A stretch of 64,000 nucleotides of DNA. Source: CAWJKP01 sp963843465. GTDB lineage: Bacteria > Planctomycetota > Planctomycetia > Pirellulales > Thermoguttaceae. Within the stretch, counting starts at the first letter, position 1; every line of letters begins with the position of its first letter. Made by a program: the position numbers and the translations under genes. The DNA is taken from the NCBI GenBank assembly GCA_963843465.1, contig CAWJKP010000001.1, forward strand, positions 930,001 to 994,000, in the 5' to 3' direction. The notes under the pieces were generated by a model. That model was not told the origin of the DNA and made no database searches. It worked only from the letters and a program-made list of their open reading frames with translations. Of the stretch, positions 51,688 to 60,636 are shown piece by piece.

Positions 51688-52500
51688 TTACGCCATGTCG
51701 ATGACCCGTTGGATCTCAGGCTTCCCGTACTCTGCCGGGCCGGTGACGACTCGCAGGTTCTCCAGCACTTGGACCTCGCCGCCGCCGTGCGTGTGGCCGC
51801 AGAGCACCAGCAGATCGCAGTGCGGGTACGCGCCCGCCGTCTCCAGCAACACGTCGCCCACGGCCTTGCAGGAGAAGTAGGGCAGGTAGTCGTCGGCGGA
51901 GGGACGACCCTGATACCAGGTGGCCTCACGGAAGGGTGGAACGTGCGTGGCGACGATGACGTGCGGATACTTCTCTGCCGCTACCGGCAAGACGGTCTTC
52001 AGGTGCCTTGCTGCCTCGTCACCCAGAGCCTGGAGGGCCTGCCGCAGCGCTGGCTTGTCCAGGGTGTGAAGATTCTTCCAGCATCGCAGCTCGTCGATCA
52101 GCAGGAAATCGTTGAGGATCACCTCCGAGCCGTCGAAGTCGCCCAGTCTGGCATCGGCCCAGCCGTCGTGGCCGACCAAGGCGGTGCTGGGCGTCAGTTC
52201 CACCACGCCCGCCTGGCTGAGATAGACCAGATTCTTGGAGCCGCTGATCATCTCCGCCAACGCCGAGCGAGTGCCGATAACCGAGCCCCGGTAGAAATCG
52301 TGATTGCCGAGGACGAAATAGATTGGCATGTCCAGCACGGCCATCATCTGGCGGAGGATCTCGCCCAGGCTGTTGCTCTCGGCGATGTCGCCGGTAACCA
52401 GCAAAGCAACGGCCTGCCCCTTGATGGACTCCAAGAACCGGCGACGGTCGAAGCTGGTCAGGAAGTTCAGGTGGATGTCGGTTGCCCAGGCGAGTTGCAT
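51688..52500 (-). CDS. calcineurin-like metallophosphoesterase
   Basis: The product has 270 residues. All metal-binding blocks are present: WATDIHLNFL (Asp-x-His), VTGDIAESNS (Gly-Asp), VLGNHDFYRG (Gly-Asn-His-Asp), VATHVPPFRE and CGHTHGGGEV. It is probably a cytosolic phosphodiesterase or protein phosphatase; substrate unknown. It converges with the HNH-like gene. A relic of its 3' end lies at 49075. Confidence 0.92.
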   Translation of the reverse strand: MQLAWATDIHLNFLTSFDRRRFLESIKGQAVALLVTGDIAESNSLGEILRQMMAVLDMPIYFVLGNHDFYRGSVIGTRSALAEMISGSKNLVYLSQAGVVELTPSTALVGHDGWADARLGDFDGSEVILNDFLLIDELRCWKNLHTLDKPALRQALQALGDEAARHLKTVLPVAAEKYPHVIVATHVPPFREATWYQGRPSADDYLPYFSCKAVGDVLLETAGAYPHCDLLVLCGHTHGGGEVQVLENLRVVTGPAEYGKPEIQRVIDMA

Positions 52501-52529
52501 ATCATCCGCCGTGATTGTGGCGTTCTTGC

Positions 52530-54704
52530 CTATTCGGCAACGATAACCGCCACGGAACCGTTTTCCAGGCTGACATCGACAGTAGTACGGCCTCGCTCTT
52601 GCCGAGGCTTCAACTCCGATCCGGTCAGCGTCTCCACCACGCGGCGGAAGTCACCGCCAAAACAGACGGTCGATGTGCTCCTGGGCCCCCAGTTGCTCAA
52701 GATTGCTATGCGCTGCGAGGGCGAGACCATCCCGCGGAAGACGATTTGTTCCGATCCGCCCTTCATTGCTACCGGCAATACGGCGTTCCGTCCAACAGCG
52801 GGTGCCACGATCCATCGCCGCACTTCCGCTTGAGGACGCCGGAAGTACCCCAGCGAAAGCGCCGTGGCATAGTAAAAGGCGATGCCCTTGCCGAAACGAT
52901 GGCTCGTCGCAACCGCCTTGCCTGCGCCGTCATGGAGCACCACCTCCGCTCCTTGAAGGGTAAAGTGAAGTCGCCACAGCTCACCTCCCTTGTCGGTTCC
53001 CGCCAAAGAAAACGGTTGTTCCATGGCCTCGATGTCGTGGAGTTCAAGACCGAACAGCGCAGTCATTTCCAAAGGCGCTTTGGGCGACATATTTCCATAC
53101 GGGTCTTTCCAGCCCAGCAGTCCATCGGCCCAGACCGTCCCGCCAGCTTCCGCGAAGTGCCGTACGGCGGCCCCGGTGTGGGCATCCAGGGCATAACAAT
53201 GGGGCAGATACAGCACGTCGTAATCCGCTGCCCGGCCTGCCTTCAGCTCTTCCACGTCGATAAAATCGACGGGGACATGGCTTTCCAGCAGGGCCCGGTA
53301 GCAACCCCACAGACTCAGAAGGGCATCCTTCTCGTGCCCCACGTTCTGCCCTTCCATGTCACACAGCAACATCGTCGGCTGGCTGTAGAGGATCGCCACT
53401 CGCGACTTTTGAGGCACGGCCCGTTCAACAGCAGGTAGCGTGGCCAGAACGCGGGCAAAGCCCTTGACTGCCAGCAAACGCTCCGTGGGACGGCCATCCA
53501 GGCCGAGCAAGGCCCATTCCCCTCCCTCGCGCCCCAAAGTGCGCGCGTTCCAGAGCCAGAAAACGATTCCTTTGGTGCCTCCGCCCACGGCGTCCCACAG
53601 CCAACGGGTGAGTTCCTGGCTGGTCGGTGTCATGGCCCGCCTTCCCGTGAAGACGGTAGGCCCGCCTTGCAATTCGGTTACCCACCAAGGCCGTCCATGG
53701 GAGACGCTCCGCACTTGATCTACGCAACAAGCGTAGGCCACCCCGAAGTCCTCCCGTCGAAAATCATTGAAGTGCCACGGTGGGTGCATCGACGCGCCGA
53801 GAAAATCGACGGTTTTCGCCTCGCGCCAGAGGTCTTGCCCGGCGACGGGAAGAGCCCCCAGCAGCCCATGCGGATTGGCGTGGGTGGGATGATGCGGGTC
53901 GATTTCCCGCACGCGGGCCCCGATCCAGCGTAATTGGTCGCACAGGTTGTCGATGTTGAACTCCTTCCAATCGACGTAGGAGGGGTAATCCATCCAACCC
54001 GTCTTCCATTGCGCAGGGTCGAGTTGCACTTCCGAGAAGCCCTTCAGCGGGCGGAACCAGCGCAAGTTCAGTTGATCGACCGTGCCATACCGCTTCTGCA
54101 ACCACTGGCCGAATCGGGCCATGGTGGGCGGCGTGAAGTATTGCGGCAACGTCGGCTCGTTCATCAGCAGCCAGTAACCTTGGGCTGGATGATTGCGGTA
54201 CCGGGTGACCACTTTCTCCAGATACTCGGCGGCGTGCTTACGCCGCTGGGGGTCGTTGAGGTCCGTTCGCTGATGGTAGAACGACGTCTGCTGCGTCCAA
54301 CCCGGCGGGTCTTCGGCACAGAGCGTGGCCGCAATACGGATGCCATTGGCCGCTGCCGCGTCGTACACCCAGTCATAACGCTGGAAGTCCCACTGGCCGG
54401 GGGTGCGCTCAATATCGTCCCAGATCACGAAGATTCGGGCGATGGTCAACCCATGATCCTTCATCATGCGGAAATGGCGAGCAACCGAGTCGGCGGTTTC
54501 GGTACGGTTGAGGAAGAACTCCGCGCCCACCCGAACCGCATCGTCGGCTCGCGCAGCTTGCTGATTGGCATCGCGCAGGGGTGCCTCACCATGTACCGGC
54601 GCTATCCAGAATCCCATGAACATCGTCGCCATCCACCGAACAAACAGAGGGTGGCGACTGGCGGTGGTGCTTGTTTTGGTCCATGGCATACGGTGGTTCT
54701 CCAT
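52530..54704 (-). CDS. secreted GH42-like beta-galactosidase
   Basis: The product has 724 residues. An N-terminal signal-like segment (FVRWMATMFMGFWIAPVHGE) follows a basic head; a second ATG at 54689 is possible. The TIM barrel has catalytic acid/base Glu183 (WLLMNEPTLP) and nucleophile Glu344 (WWVTELQGGPT). A GH42 trimerisation-like domain (about 420-640) has YDVLYLPHCYALDAHTGAAV, and a beta domain ends the protein. It likely removes galactose from plant or algal polysaccharides outside the cytoplasm. Downstream end 29 bases from the phosphoesterase start. Confidence 0.88.
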   Translation of the reverse strand: MENHRMPWTKTSTTASRHPLFVRWMATMFMGFWIAPVHGEAPLRDANQQAARADDAVRVGAEFFLNRTETADSVARHFRMMKDHGLTIARIFVIWDDIERTPGQWDFQRYDWVYDAAAANGIRIAATLCAEDPPGWTQQTSFYHQRTDLNDPQRRKHAAEYLEKVVTRYRNHPAQGYWLLMNEPTLPQYFTPPTMARFGQWLQKRYGTVDQLNLRWFRPLKGFSEVQLDPAQWKTGWMDYPSYVDWKEFNIDNLCDQLRWIGARVREIDPHHPTHANPHGLLGALPVAGQDLWREAKTVDFLGASMHPPWHFNDFRREDFGVAYACCVDQVRSVSHGRPWWVTELQGGPTVFTGRRAMTPTSQELTRWLWDAVGGGTKGIVFWLWNARTLGREGGEWALLGLDGRPTERLLAVKGFARVLATLPAVERAVPQKSRVAILYSQPTMLLCDMEGQNVGHEKDALLSLWGCYRALLESHVPVDFIDVEELKAGRAADYDVLYLPHCYALDAHTGAAVRHFAEAGGTVWADGLLGWKDPYGNMSPKAPLEMTALFGLELHDIEAMEQPFSLAGTDKGGELWRLHFTLQGAEVVLHDGAGKAVATSHRFGKGIAFYYATALSLGYFRRPQAEVRRWIVAPAVGRNAVLPVAMKGGSEQIVFRGMVSPSQRIAILSNWGPRSTSTVCFGGDFRRVVETLTGSELKPRQERGRTTVDVSLENGSVAVIVAE

Positions 54705-54758
54705 TTAGGACTCGCAGTGAAGCTGGTCGTCGCTGAAGGTTTCACGATTCCGTCTATC

Positions 54759-55547
54759 CTACCTCAGTTTGTAACCGTTTGCCGCAAGCAACGCCACCAC
54801 CGGCGCATGATCGGACGGCTTTGCGCCCTTCCGCTCCTGGCGGTCGATCTCAGCGCTGGTGCAGCGGGCGGCCAGCGGTGCCGTGGCGAAGATGTAGTCC
54901 AGCCGCAGGCCCTTGTTCTTTGGGAAGGCCAGCATCCGGTAGTCCCACCAGGAATACAATCGACCTTCCGGGTGCTGTTGGCGATGCACGTCAACCAGGC
55001 CCCACGACAGCAACTGCTCCAAGGCAGTGCGGCTCGTGGGATGGTACAAGACCGTCTCTTCCCAAGCCGCTGGATCGGCCACGTCGAGTTCATCCCGTGC
55101 GACGTTGAAGTCGCCGCAAACTACCAGGGGCGTCTGGGGCGTGAAGTGTCTCTCCAGGAAGGCCCGCAGCCGCCGCAGCCATGCGAGCTTGTAGGAATAG
55201 GGCTCCGAGCCCACGACCTGACCGTTGGGAACGTACGCGCTGATGACGGGAATCTCACCGATCTGGGCTGCCAGGAACCGGGCCTGCGGGTCTTCGATGC
55301 CGTCATCCATGCCACGAAGGACTTTCTGGGGTTCAATCCGGCTCAAAATGCTGACGCCATTGAAGGTCTTCTGGCCGAAGACCGCCGCGTGGTAGCACGC
55401 CTTGCGGATTTCGTCGTGGGGGAACGCATCGTCCTGAGATTTCAATTCTTGAAGACAGAGAATGTCCGGCTGCGACTTCTGGAGCCAAGCCAAGAGCCGC
55501 TCCAAGCGGGCGCGGACGGAGTTCACGTTCCAGGTAGCGATCTTCAT
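54759..55547 (-). CDS. xth: exodeoxyribonuclease III (AP endonuclease)
   Basis: The product has 262 residues. The ATG at 55547 gives MKIATWNVNSVRARLERLLA, the Xth start; an ATG at 55568 would add seven residues. Catalytic motifs: LQELKSQDD (Glu metal ligand), ISAYVPNGQ, VVCGDFNVAR (Asp-x-Asn), RLDYIFAT and SDHAPVVALL (Asp-His pair). The enzyme cleaves DNA at abasic sites and degrades from 3' ends. Length matches the family. Housekeeping repair gene among accessory genes. Confidence 0.95.
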   Translation of the reverse strand: MKIATWNVNSVRARLERLLAWLQKSQPDILCLQELKSQDDAFPHDEIRKACYHAAVFGQKTFNGVSILSRIEPQKVLRGMDDGIEDPQARFLAAQIGEIPVISAYVPNGQVVGSEPYSYKLAWLRRLRAFLERHFTPQTPLVVCGDFNVARDELDVADPAAWEETVLYHPTSRTALEQLLSWGLVDVHRQQHPEGRLYSWWDYRMLAFPKNKGLRLDYIFATAPLAARCTSAEIDRQERKGAKPSDHAPVVALLAANGYKLR

Positions 55548-55602
55548 GGTGCCGGTGTGCCGGTACAATGTCGTGACCCGTAACCGTGGAGGAGGAGGAT
55601 CT

Positions 55603-56652
55603 TTAGAGTTTCAACTCAATCGACCACTCATCCTCCCAGGCTAGTCTGGCGATGTTCCCGTCCCCATCGAATCTCAACGGGCTGCTCCAGAATTGGAAGT
55701 CGTGCCCCTTCACCTTGTCCGGTGTGGACTGCCAACGGTCGCCCATCCAGATGTATTCCGTTCCGTGCGCAGTCGGCAACTGGGCGATATGCGTTTGCTG
55801 GGCGGCAATGATAGTCTTGCCCTTTCCGTCCCGGTTGATGTTGCCCCTCTGCGTGTACGGCCCCAAGGGGGATTTCGCCGTATAGACTCGGGCTCCGCTG
55901 CCCTGTGCGCAGAAGCAGCAGCATCCGTCGAACAAGGCATAGTAAGTCTTGTTGCGCCGGAACAATGCGCAGGCTTCGCAACCCTGAGCGAGAATCCCGC
56001 TATTCTCACGGGTTGAACCGAGATAGTCGTCCGTCAGTTTCTCGATGGAAATGCCGTGGTTCCGCTGAATCGAGGTGTAGATCAAATATCCGCTCCCGTC
56101 GTCATCGACGAACAATCCGAGATCGCCCGGCTTGGGTTCTTTCACCGCGACATTCGGATCGTGAATCGTGAACGGTCCCTGCGGCGTGTCGGAAATGGCC
56201 ACGGCATACTGCCCATTCCAGAGCGTCGGATACCAGTTGTACCAGAGCACGTAATGCTTGGTCTTCGCGTTGTACTTTACGTAGGGCCGATAGTGTACGC
56301 CGTGGTGCAGCCCTTTCACCAAGTCTCCGTGCAAGGTCCATCGCATGAGATCGGGCGAACTATAAACCACGAACCGATTGGCCGTGCCAAATCCGTCTGT
56401 CTTGCCGTAAGTGGTCCCATAGAGATAGAACCGGTCTCCAAACCGTTCCAGGCAGCCGTCATGTGCGTCGATGATTTTCCCTTCCACGTCGCGCCGTGGC
56501 TGCGCGTTGCTGATCGTTGCCCGGTTGCCTTTCTTACGGTTTGGGTCAGCCGCCAATCCGTCTGACGCCAGGACCACGACGCATGTCGCAGCGGCACCCA
56601 TTTCAACCAGAAACTGGCGGCGGTCAAGGCGGTTTTGTCGTTCGTACACCAT
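55603..56652 (-). CDS. Tat-exported GH43-like glycoside hydrolase
   Basis: The product has 349 residues. RLDRRQFLVEMGAAATCVVV is a twin-arginine signal. A five-bladed propeller follows: AHDGCLERFGDRFYLYGTTY (first Asp), SDTPQGPFTIHDPNV, LGLFVDDDGSGYLIYTSIQR, then LAQGCEACALFRRNKTYYAL (candidate catalytic Glu). GH43 and relatives release arabinose, xylose or galactose. The gene is independent of xth, with a 55-base gap. Confidence 0.88.
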   Translation of the reverse strand: MVYERQNRLDRRQFLVEMGAAATCVVVLASDGLAADPNRKKGNRATISNAQPRRDVEGKIIDAHDGCLERFGDRFYLYGTTYGKTDGFGTANRFVVYSSPDLMRWTLHGDLVKGLHHGVHYRPYVKYNAKTKHYVLWYNWYPTLWNGQYAVAISDTPQGPFTIHDPNVAVKEPKPGDLGLFVDDDGSGYLIYTSIQRNHGISIEKLTDDYLGSTRENSGILAQGCEACALFRRNKTYYALFDGCCCFCAQGSGARVYTAKSPLGPYTQRGNINRDGKGKTIIAAQQTHIAQLPTAHGTEYIWMGDRWQSTPDKVKGHDFQFWSSPLRFDGDGNIARLAWEDEWSIELKL

Positions 56653-57013
56653 GATAATCTCCCTGGGGAGTATCCCCTTGCCTCTGAGTATACTCAGCCC
56701 GGCGCGCCCTGCAAACCAATTCCGCGCTGACGCCGGATACTCGTCGCATGGCTAAATCGAAGGCCGGAACGGGTCATAAAACCTTGGGTGCAGAGCGTAG
56801 CTCTCGCAACCCACCATTTTCGCCCCGAAAGCCCCTTTGATCGACCATTTCCGGTCGGTTGACGGGGTTTTCGCGTTTCGGATCGCGCTGCTCGCTGCGG
56901 TGCGATCCAAACCGTCGCGTTGCCCTGCAAATGCCAGGGCGGTGCACGTTACCCCATTCCCCCGCGTGGCCGCCCCGGTCACGGGGCGGCTCAGCTATCA
57001 GGAGTCACCCCGA
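56653..57013. other. intergenic
   Basis: Divergent promoter region between the GH43 gene and the sigma-like gene. A GGAG sits just before the ATG at 57014. No other element seen. Confidence 0.4.
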
Positions 57014-57625
57014 ATGATTTGCACTGCATGTCCGTCCCCCGATTGGCAATCGTTGTTCCTGCGGCTGCTCCCTGCCATCCGCAAGCACGCCCGTGTCGCC
57101 TTTCGTCACCTCGATCCCGAGTCCCTCCAAGAGGCCGTTCAAGCCGTCGTCTGCAACTGCTGCTGCGCCGTCGCGCGGTTGGCCGAGTTGGGCAAGCTCG
57201 ATCTCGCCTACGCCAGCGTCTTGGCCCGCTACGGCGTGGCGCAGGTCAACGACGGTCGCATGACTGGCGGCAGCTTGAACTGCCGGGACGTTTCGTCCAA
57301 ATACTGCCAGCGACTGAAGAGCGTCGTGCTCGAAAGGCTCGACCACTACGACGCCGAGGAAGAGTGCTGGAAAGAAATCCTCATCGCCGACAACACCTGC
57401 ACTCCCGCCGAGTTGGCCGCCAGCCGCATCGACTTCCCCGTGTGGCTGAAGACCCTCAAGCCGCGTGACCGCAAGGTCGCCAAGTTCCTTTCCTTTGGCA
57501 ACCACACCCAAGACGCCGCCCGCAAGTTCAACGTCAGCCAGGGCCGCATCAGCCAGCTCAGGCGTGAATTGCAGGAGAGCTGGCGCGAGTTCACCGGCGA
57601 GAACGACGGCAACGCCGCCGCGTAG
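57014..57625 (+). CDS. sigma-factor-like HTH protein of accessory-element type
   Basis: The product has 203 residues. The N-terminal part resembles sigma region 2 (LPAIRKHARVAFRHLDPESL, QEAVQAVVCNCCCAVARLAE), and the C-terminal part has a region 4-like helix-turn-helix (DRKVAKFLSFGNHTQDAARK, FNVSQGRISQLRRELQESWR). Planctomycetes carry many such divergent sigma-like proteins on mobile islands. It could control the following genes. No anti-sigma gene is nearby. Confidence 0.7.
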   Translation: MICTACPSPDWQSLFLRLLPAIRKHARVAFRHLDPESLQEAVQAVVCNCCCAVARLAELGKLDLAYASVLARYGVAQVNDGRMTGGSLNCRDVSSKYCQRLKSVVLERLDHYDAEEECWKEILIADNTCTPAELAASRIDFPVWLKTLKPRDRKVAKFLSFGNHTQDAARKFNVSQGRISQLRRELQESWREFTGENDGNAAA

Positions 57626-57741
57626 GCCCTCGCCGAGCTGAGGCAGCTGGGCCGGACAGCAATCCGCCTGTCCGGCCCACGCCTGCCCCATGCCACGGCC
57701 ATCTTGATCCCCTCGATTGCGGAGACTGTTATATTATCGCT

Positions 57742-58212
57742 ATGAGACACGGCCAGCGGCACCCTTGTCGTGTCTTCTATCTCTACTACCGCGAGACGAT
57801 GCAGGCACGGGCCATGGGCCTCATGGCCCAGAAGCTCGACGCCTCGCTGGCCTTGGAAGGACAGTTCTCCGCCGAGGGGCTGGCCGCCATGTCCGCCGAC
57901 AGCGGTTCGCTGACGATGGAGCTTGCCAAGTCTCTCGTCGAGAACATCGACTTCGGCGATGCCGAGCGGGTGTGGGAGAAACTCAGCGCAGAGAAGCCCG
58001 TGGCCGACAACGCCCTCGCCGATGACGACGAGGACGATTTCTTCCTCTGGAAGCCGGGTGCTCCATCGGCACGCGGCTCCAACCGCCGCGGCCCCGGCCG
58101 CAGCGCCCCCGCGCAAAGTCCGTTGCCGCGCGGCAACTGGACCTGTTCCTGTAACCCTTCACTGAACGCAAGGAAGGATGATGATCGCAACCGTGCAACC
58201 GACGCCGCTTGA
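57742..58212 (+). pseudogene. C-terminal fragment of a SNF2-type helicase
   Basis: The frame begins inside helicase motif VI territory (RHGQRHPCRVFYLYYRETMQ) and continues through LMAQKLDASLALEGQFSAEG and FGDAERVWEKLS. In SNF2 proteins this follows the HRIGQ box, so about 600-800 residues are missing. The last third after FFLWKPG is Pro/Arg-rich. It overlaps the next gene by 35 bases. Confidence 0.65.
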
Positions 58213-58800
58213 TGCGTGGCGTCGTCGATTTGGCGGCAAACGCTGCCGTGCCGATTCCCGCCATCTGGCCGCTCTCAGCTGCTTGGTAAGCGGCCCGGCG
58301 ATCGACGGCCTCATCGAAGTCGAGAAGCTGACGATGGTGCTGCTCTACGACGCGGTGATCCGCCCCGACCACTACGCTCTCCGCTTGGCTGGCTATTCCG
58401 CCAGCCGCATTCCCTGGGGCGTCCGTTTCGGCGGCTCGGAGAATTGCCAGTTCTTCAAGGACTTGCTGCTCCAGCCGGTTCCCCAAGGTCCGGGCTACCG
58501 CCTCGACCTAGCCGATACCGAGCTTCTGGCCCTCGGGCTGCAACTCGAACGTGAGCTGGACCGCCACGCCCGGTATCGGCAACGGCAGGTGCGGAATGCG
58601 CTCCGCCTGCCCAAGCTATGGGCCGGATTCCGCGCGGAGGACGCGCGCACCATCACCAGCGACGGACCCGAACTGGCGGCCTACGCGGCGCGGACGGGCA
58701 AATCGCCCCAGCGTCTGCTGGAACGTCTGCGGCGCGACCACCTCGGCGTGACGCTCTTTCCGTTGGCCTGGGTTAGCGCCCACCCATCGGCCAGAAGGAG
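58178..58800 (+). pseudogene. unknown accessory-element protein, 3' truncated
   Basis: The ATG at 58178 gives TPLDAWRRRFGGKRCRADSR, then LRLAGYSASRIPWGVRFGGS and RQVRNALRLPKLWAGFRAED. The sequence looks real up to LGVTLFPLAWV (about 58775), where it runs into the 3' end of the convergent YdjM gene. I recall similar proteins next to SNF2 and sigma-like genes in planctomycete islands, without function. Confidence 0.5.
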
Positions 58801-59132
58801 AGAACGCCTTCGCCACCCCTGGTCAGTGCGTCAAGCAGCCCGTGGGAGGCGATGATCAGAAAGAACAGGACGGCCAGCGACCACCAACTCGCCCGAAAGT
58901 AACGGAACACCATGCCCGCCACAATCGCACCCAACAACAGGGCGAAGGCGAGCGAGTGCGTGATTCCCCGGTGGCCCAGCGGGGCGTTGTAGGCGGCCAT
59001 GGAGAAGACATCAAGGTCTGGGATTATCGGCAAGATTGCCGCCAGACCCCAATATGCCCAGGGCATGGGCCGCACTGCGTACAAGCGTGCCAGCCCCAAC
59101 CCGACAACTGCGTGGGTATAATCCGTACACAT
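58773..59132 (-). CDS. YdjM-like metal-dependent membrane hydrolase, 3' truncated
   Basis: The ATG at 59132 gives MCTDYTHAVVGLGLARLYAV; four membrane segments follow. Family motifs: IPDLDVFSMAA, LGHRGITHSLAFALLLGAIV and IIASHGLLDALTRGGEGVLS. The usual ending after SFWPMGG is missing, because homology stops where the convergent plus-strand fragment begins. The active-site His and Asp residues lie before the break. Confidence 0.78.
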   Translation of the reverse strand: MCTDYTHAVVGLGLARLYAVRPMPWAYWGLAAILPIIPDLDVFSMAAYNAPLGHRGITHSLAFALLLGAIVAGMVFRYFRASWWSLAVLFFLIIASHGLLDALTRGGEGVLSFWPMGGR

Positions 59133-59307
59133 CTGATTGTCACCGATTCCTGCCCGCTTCCGACGCCGCAACCGGAGCGATCAGCGTCGAGCTACCAGCG
59201 ATTCTACTACTCCACAGCCCTCTGCACCACGCCCAAGGCGCGCCCGAAGGGCCTCAGCGGGCGGGCGGGGTTGAGCGGGCGTGAAGAAATCCGGCGAAGG
59301 GACGGCG

Positions 59308-60495
59308 TTAGGGTTTTGCCGACACTGGCGTGACCTTGGTTCCCTCGTTTCCCAGGTCGGCAGCATCGTAATAGACCGGTCGGTCGGCCAGCTTAACCCG
59401 GATCATCCACTCGTGCTTCTGCGGCACGGGCGTTATGCTGAACTTCTCGCGGCCTACCCTCCCCAGGCCCGAATGGGTCTTCTCAATACCCGAATCGTAG
59501 CCCACGTAGATCCCCTTGTATTGCTCGGAGTGGGCGTGCATCGCCACATAGAACTTCCCGGCCACCTTGGTCGGCAAAGTGGGAATCTCGATCCACGCAC
59601 TCTGGTAGGTCAACAGGCTGTAGGGGAAGGAAGTCCGGGAAACGACGCGGCCCTGGGCGTCCAGAATATACACATCCCCGCACACCGCGTCGGCGTCGTG
59701 CTGCCCACCGTACTCAGAGCCGTAGAACGAGATGCCGTAGACGTACTGCTCGCCCGGCGAGGCCTCGAAGGCAACCGTCTGCGCGGTCGGGCCGCCGTAG
59801 CTCATGTACTTGTCCATCTTCCCGCCGTCGTGCTTCAGCACGATGGCTTTTGCGCCCTTGAGCCATCGCGCTTCCCGGACCGCCAGTTGCTCTTGGGCAT
59901 TCTTCTCCCGCTGCTGCTGGTCGAGTAGCTCGATGACTGTCCCCTGCGGTTTTCGCGTGAGGTGGGCTCGGATCATCCACTCCGCACCCTGTTCCAGTTC
60001 GCCCAAATGGCTCCCGGGCACGGCATCGCGGGAATGGCTCTCCGTGACGCTCTTGTCAATTCCTATGTACACACCCTTGGTCTGCGTGGGATTGAACACC
60101 AAGCACACGTAGAAGCGGGCAGGCACCCGTACCGGCGGCAAGGCGATACTCGTCCATTTCTCCGGCCCCCGCTCGAACGTGCCATACGGGCGGGCAATCG
60201 AGCAATACCGTTCCATGCTTGGATCGGTCACGTAGATGGTAAAGTCCTCGTCGGGCGGTTGTGGGTATCCGTAGCGGGCCCCGAAGACCTCGACGCGATC
60301 CAGATACCAAGCGTCCTCTTCGGGACGGTCGAACAGGATCGCGTGGCCGCCTCCCGTGTTGCTCAGCTTGGAATCCATCTTCCCGTTATCGTGCTTTAGG
60401 ATCGCCTCGTCCGCTGCCAGACCGGCGGTCACATACGCCGCGAGCCCAGCCAGCCCCAGCATCGCAGTACAAAGAACTCGCAGAAACGTCGCCAT
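59308..60495 (-). CDS. exported protein with two related beta domains
   Basis: The product has 395 residues. The ATG at 60495 starts a signal peptide (MATFLRVLCTAMLGLAGLAA). Two repeats of about 160 residues follow: the first contains ILKHDNGKMDSKLSNTGGGH, the second VLKHDGGKMDKYMSYGGPTA. Each ends with a KGVYIGID or KGIYVGYD strand and an HEWMIRVKL-type strand. Repeats of this kind look like jelly-roll or galactose-binding modules. Between them lies a short coiled coil (QQQREKNAQEQLAVREARWL). Function unknown. Confidence 0.65.
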   Translation of the reverse strand: MATFLRVLCTAMLGLAGLAAYVTAGLAADEAILKHDNGKMDSKLSNTGGGHAILFDRPEEDAWYLDRVEVFGARYGYPQPPDEDFTIYVTDPSMERYCSIARPYGTFERGPEKWTSIALPPVRVPARFYVCLVFNPTQTKGVYIGIDKSVTESHSRDAVPGSHLGELEQGAEWMIRAHLTRKPQGTVIELLDQQQREKNAQEQLAVREARWLKGAKAIVLKHDGGKMDKYMSYGGPTAQTVAFEASPGEQYVYGISFYGSEYGGQHDADAVCGDVYILDAQGRVVSRTSFPYSLLTYQSAWIEIPTLPTKVAGKFYVAMHAHSEQYKGIYVGYDSGIEKTHSGLGRVGREKFSITPVPQKHEWMIRVKLADRPVYYDAADLGNEGTKVTPVSAKP

Positions 60496-60636
60496 GACAC
60501 ACCTCCGCTGCTTGTGACATTGGTTCCCGGTCATCTACGACTCCCCGGCCCCCTGTACCACGCCCAAGGCGTGGAAGGTCCTGGTCCTGCACGGCGGAGA
60601 CGATCCCCATGTGCCTAACTGCCCACACAGGATCGA

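Noticed and set aside
53934..55583. 549-codon plus-strand open frame
   Set aside because: Antisense to GH42 and exonuclease III, both with intact catalytic motifs.
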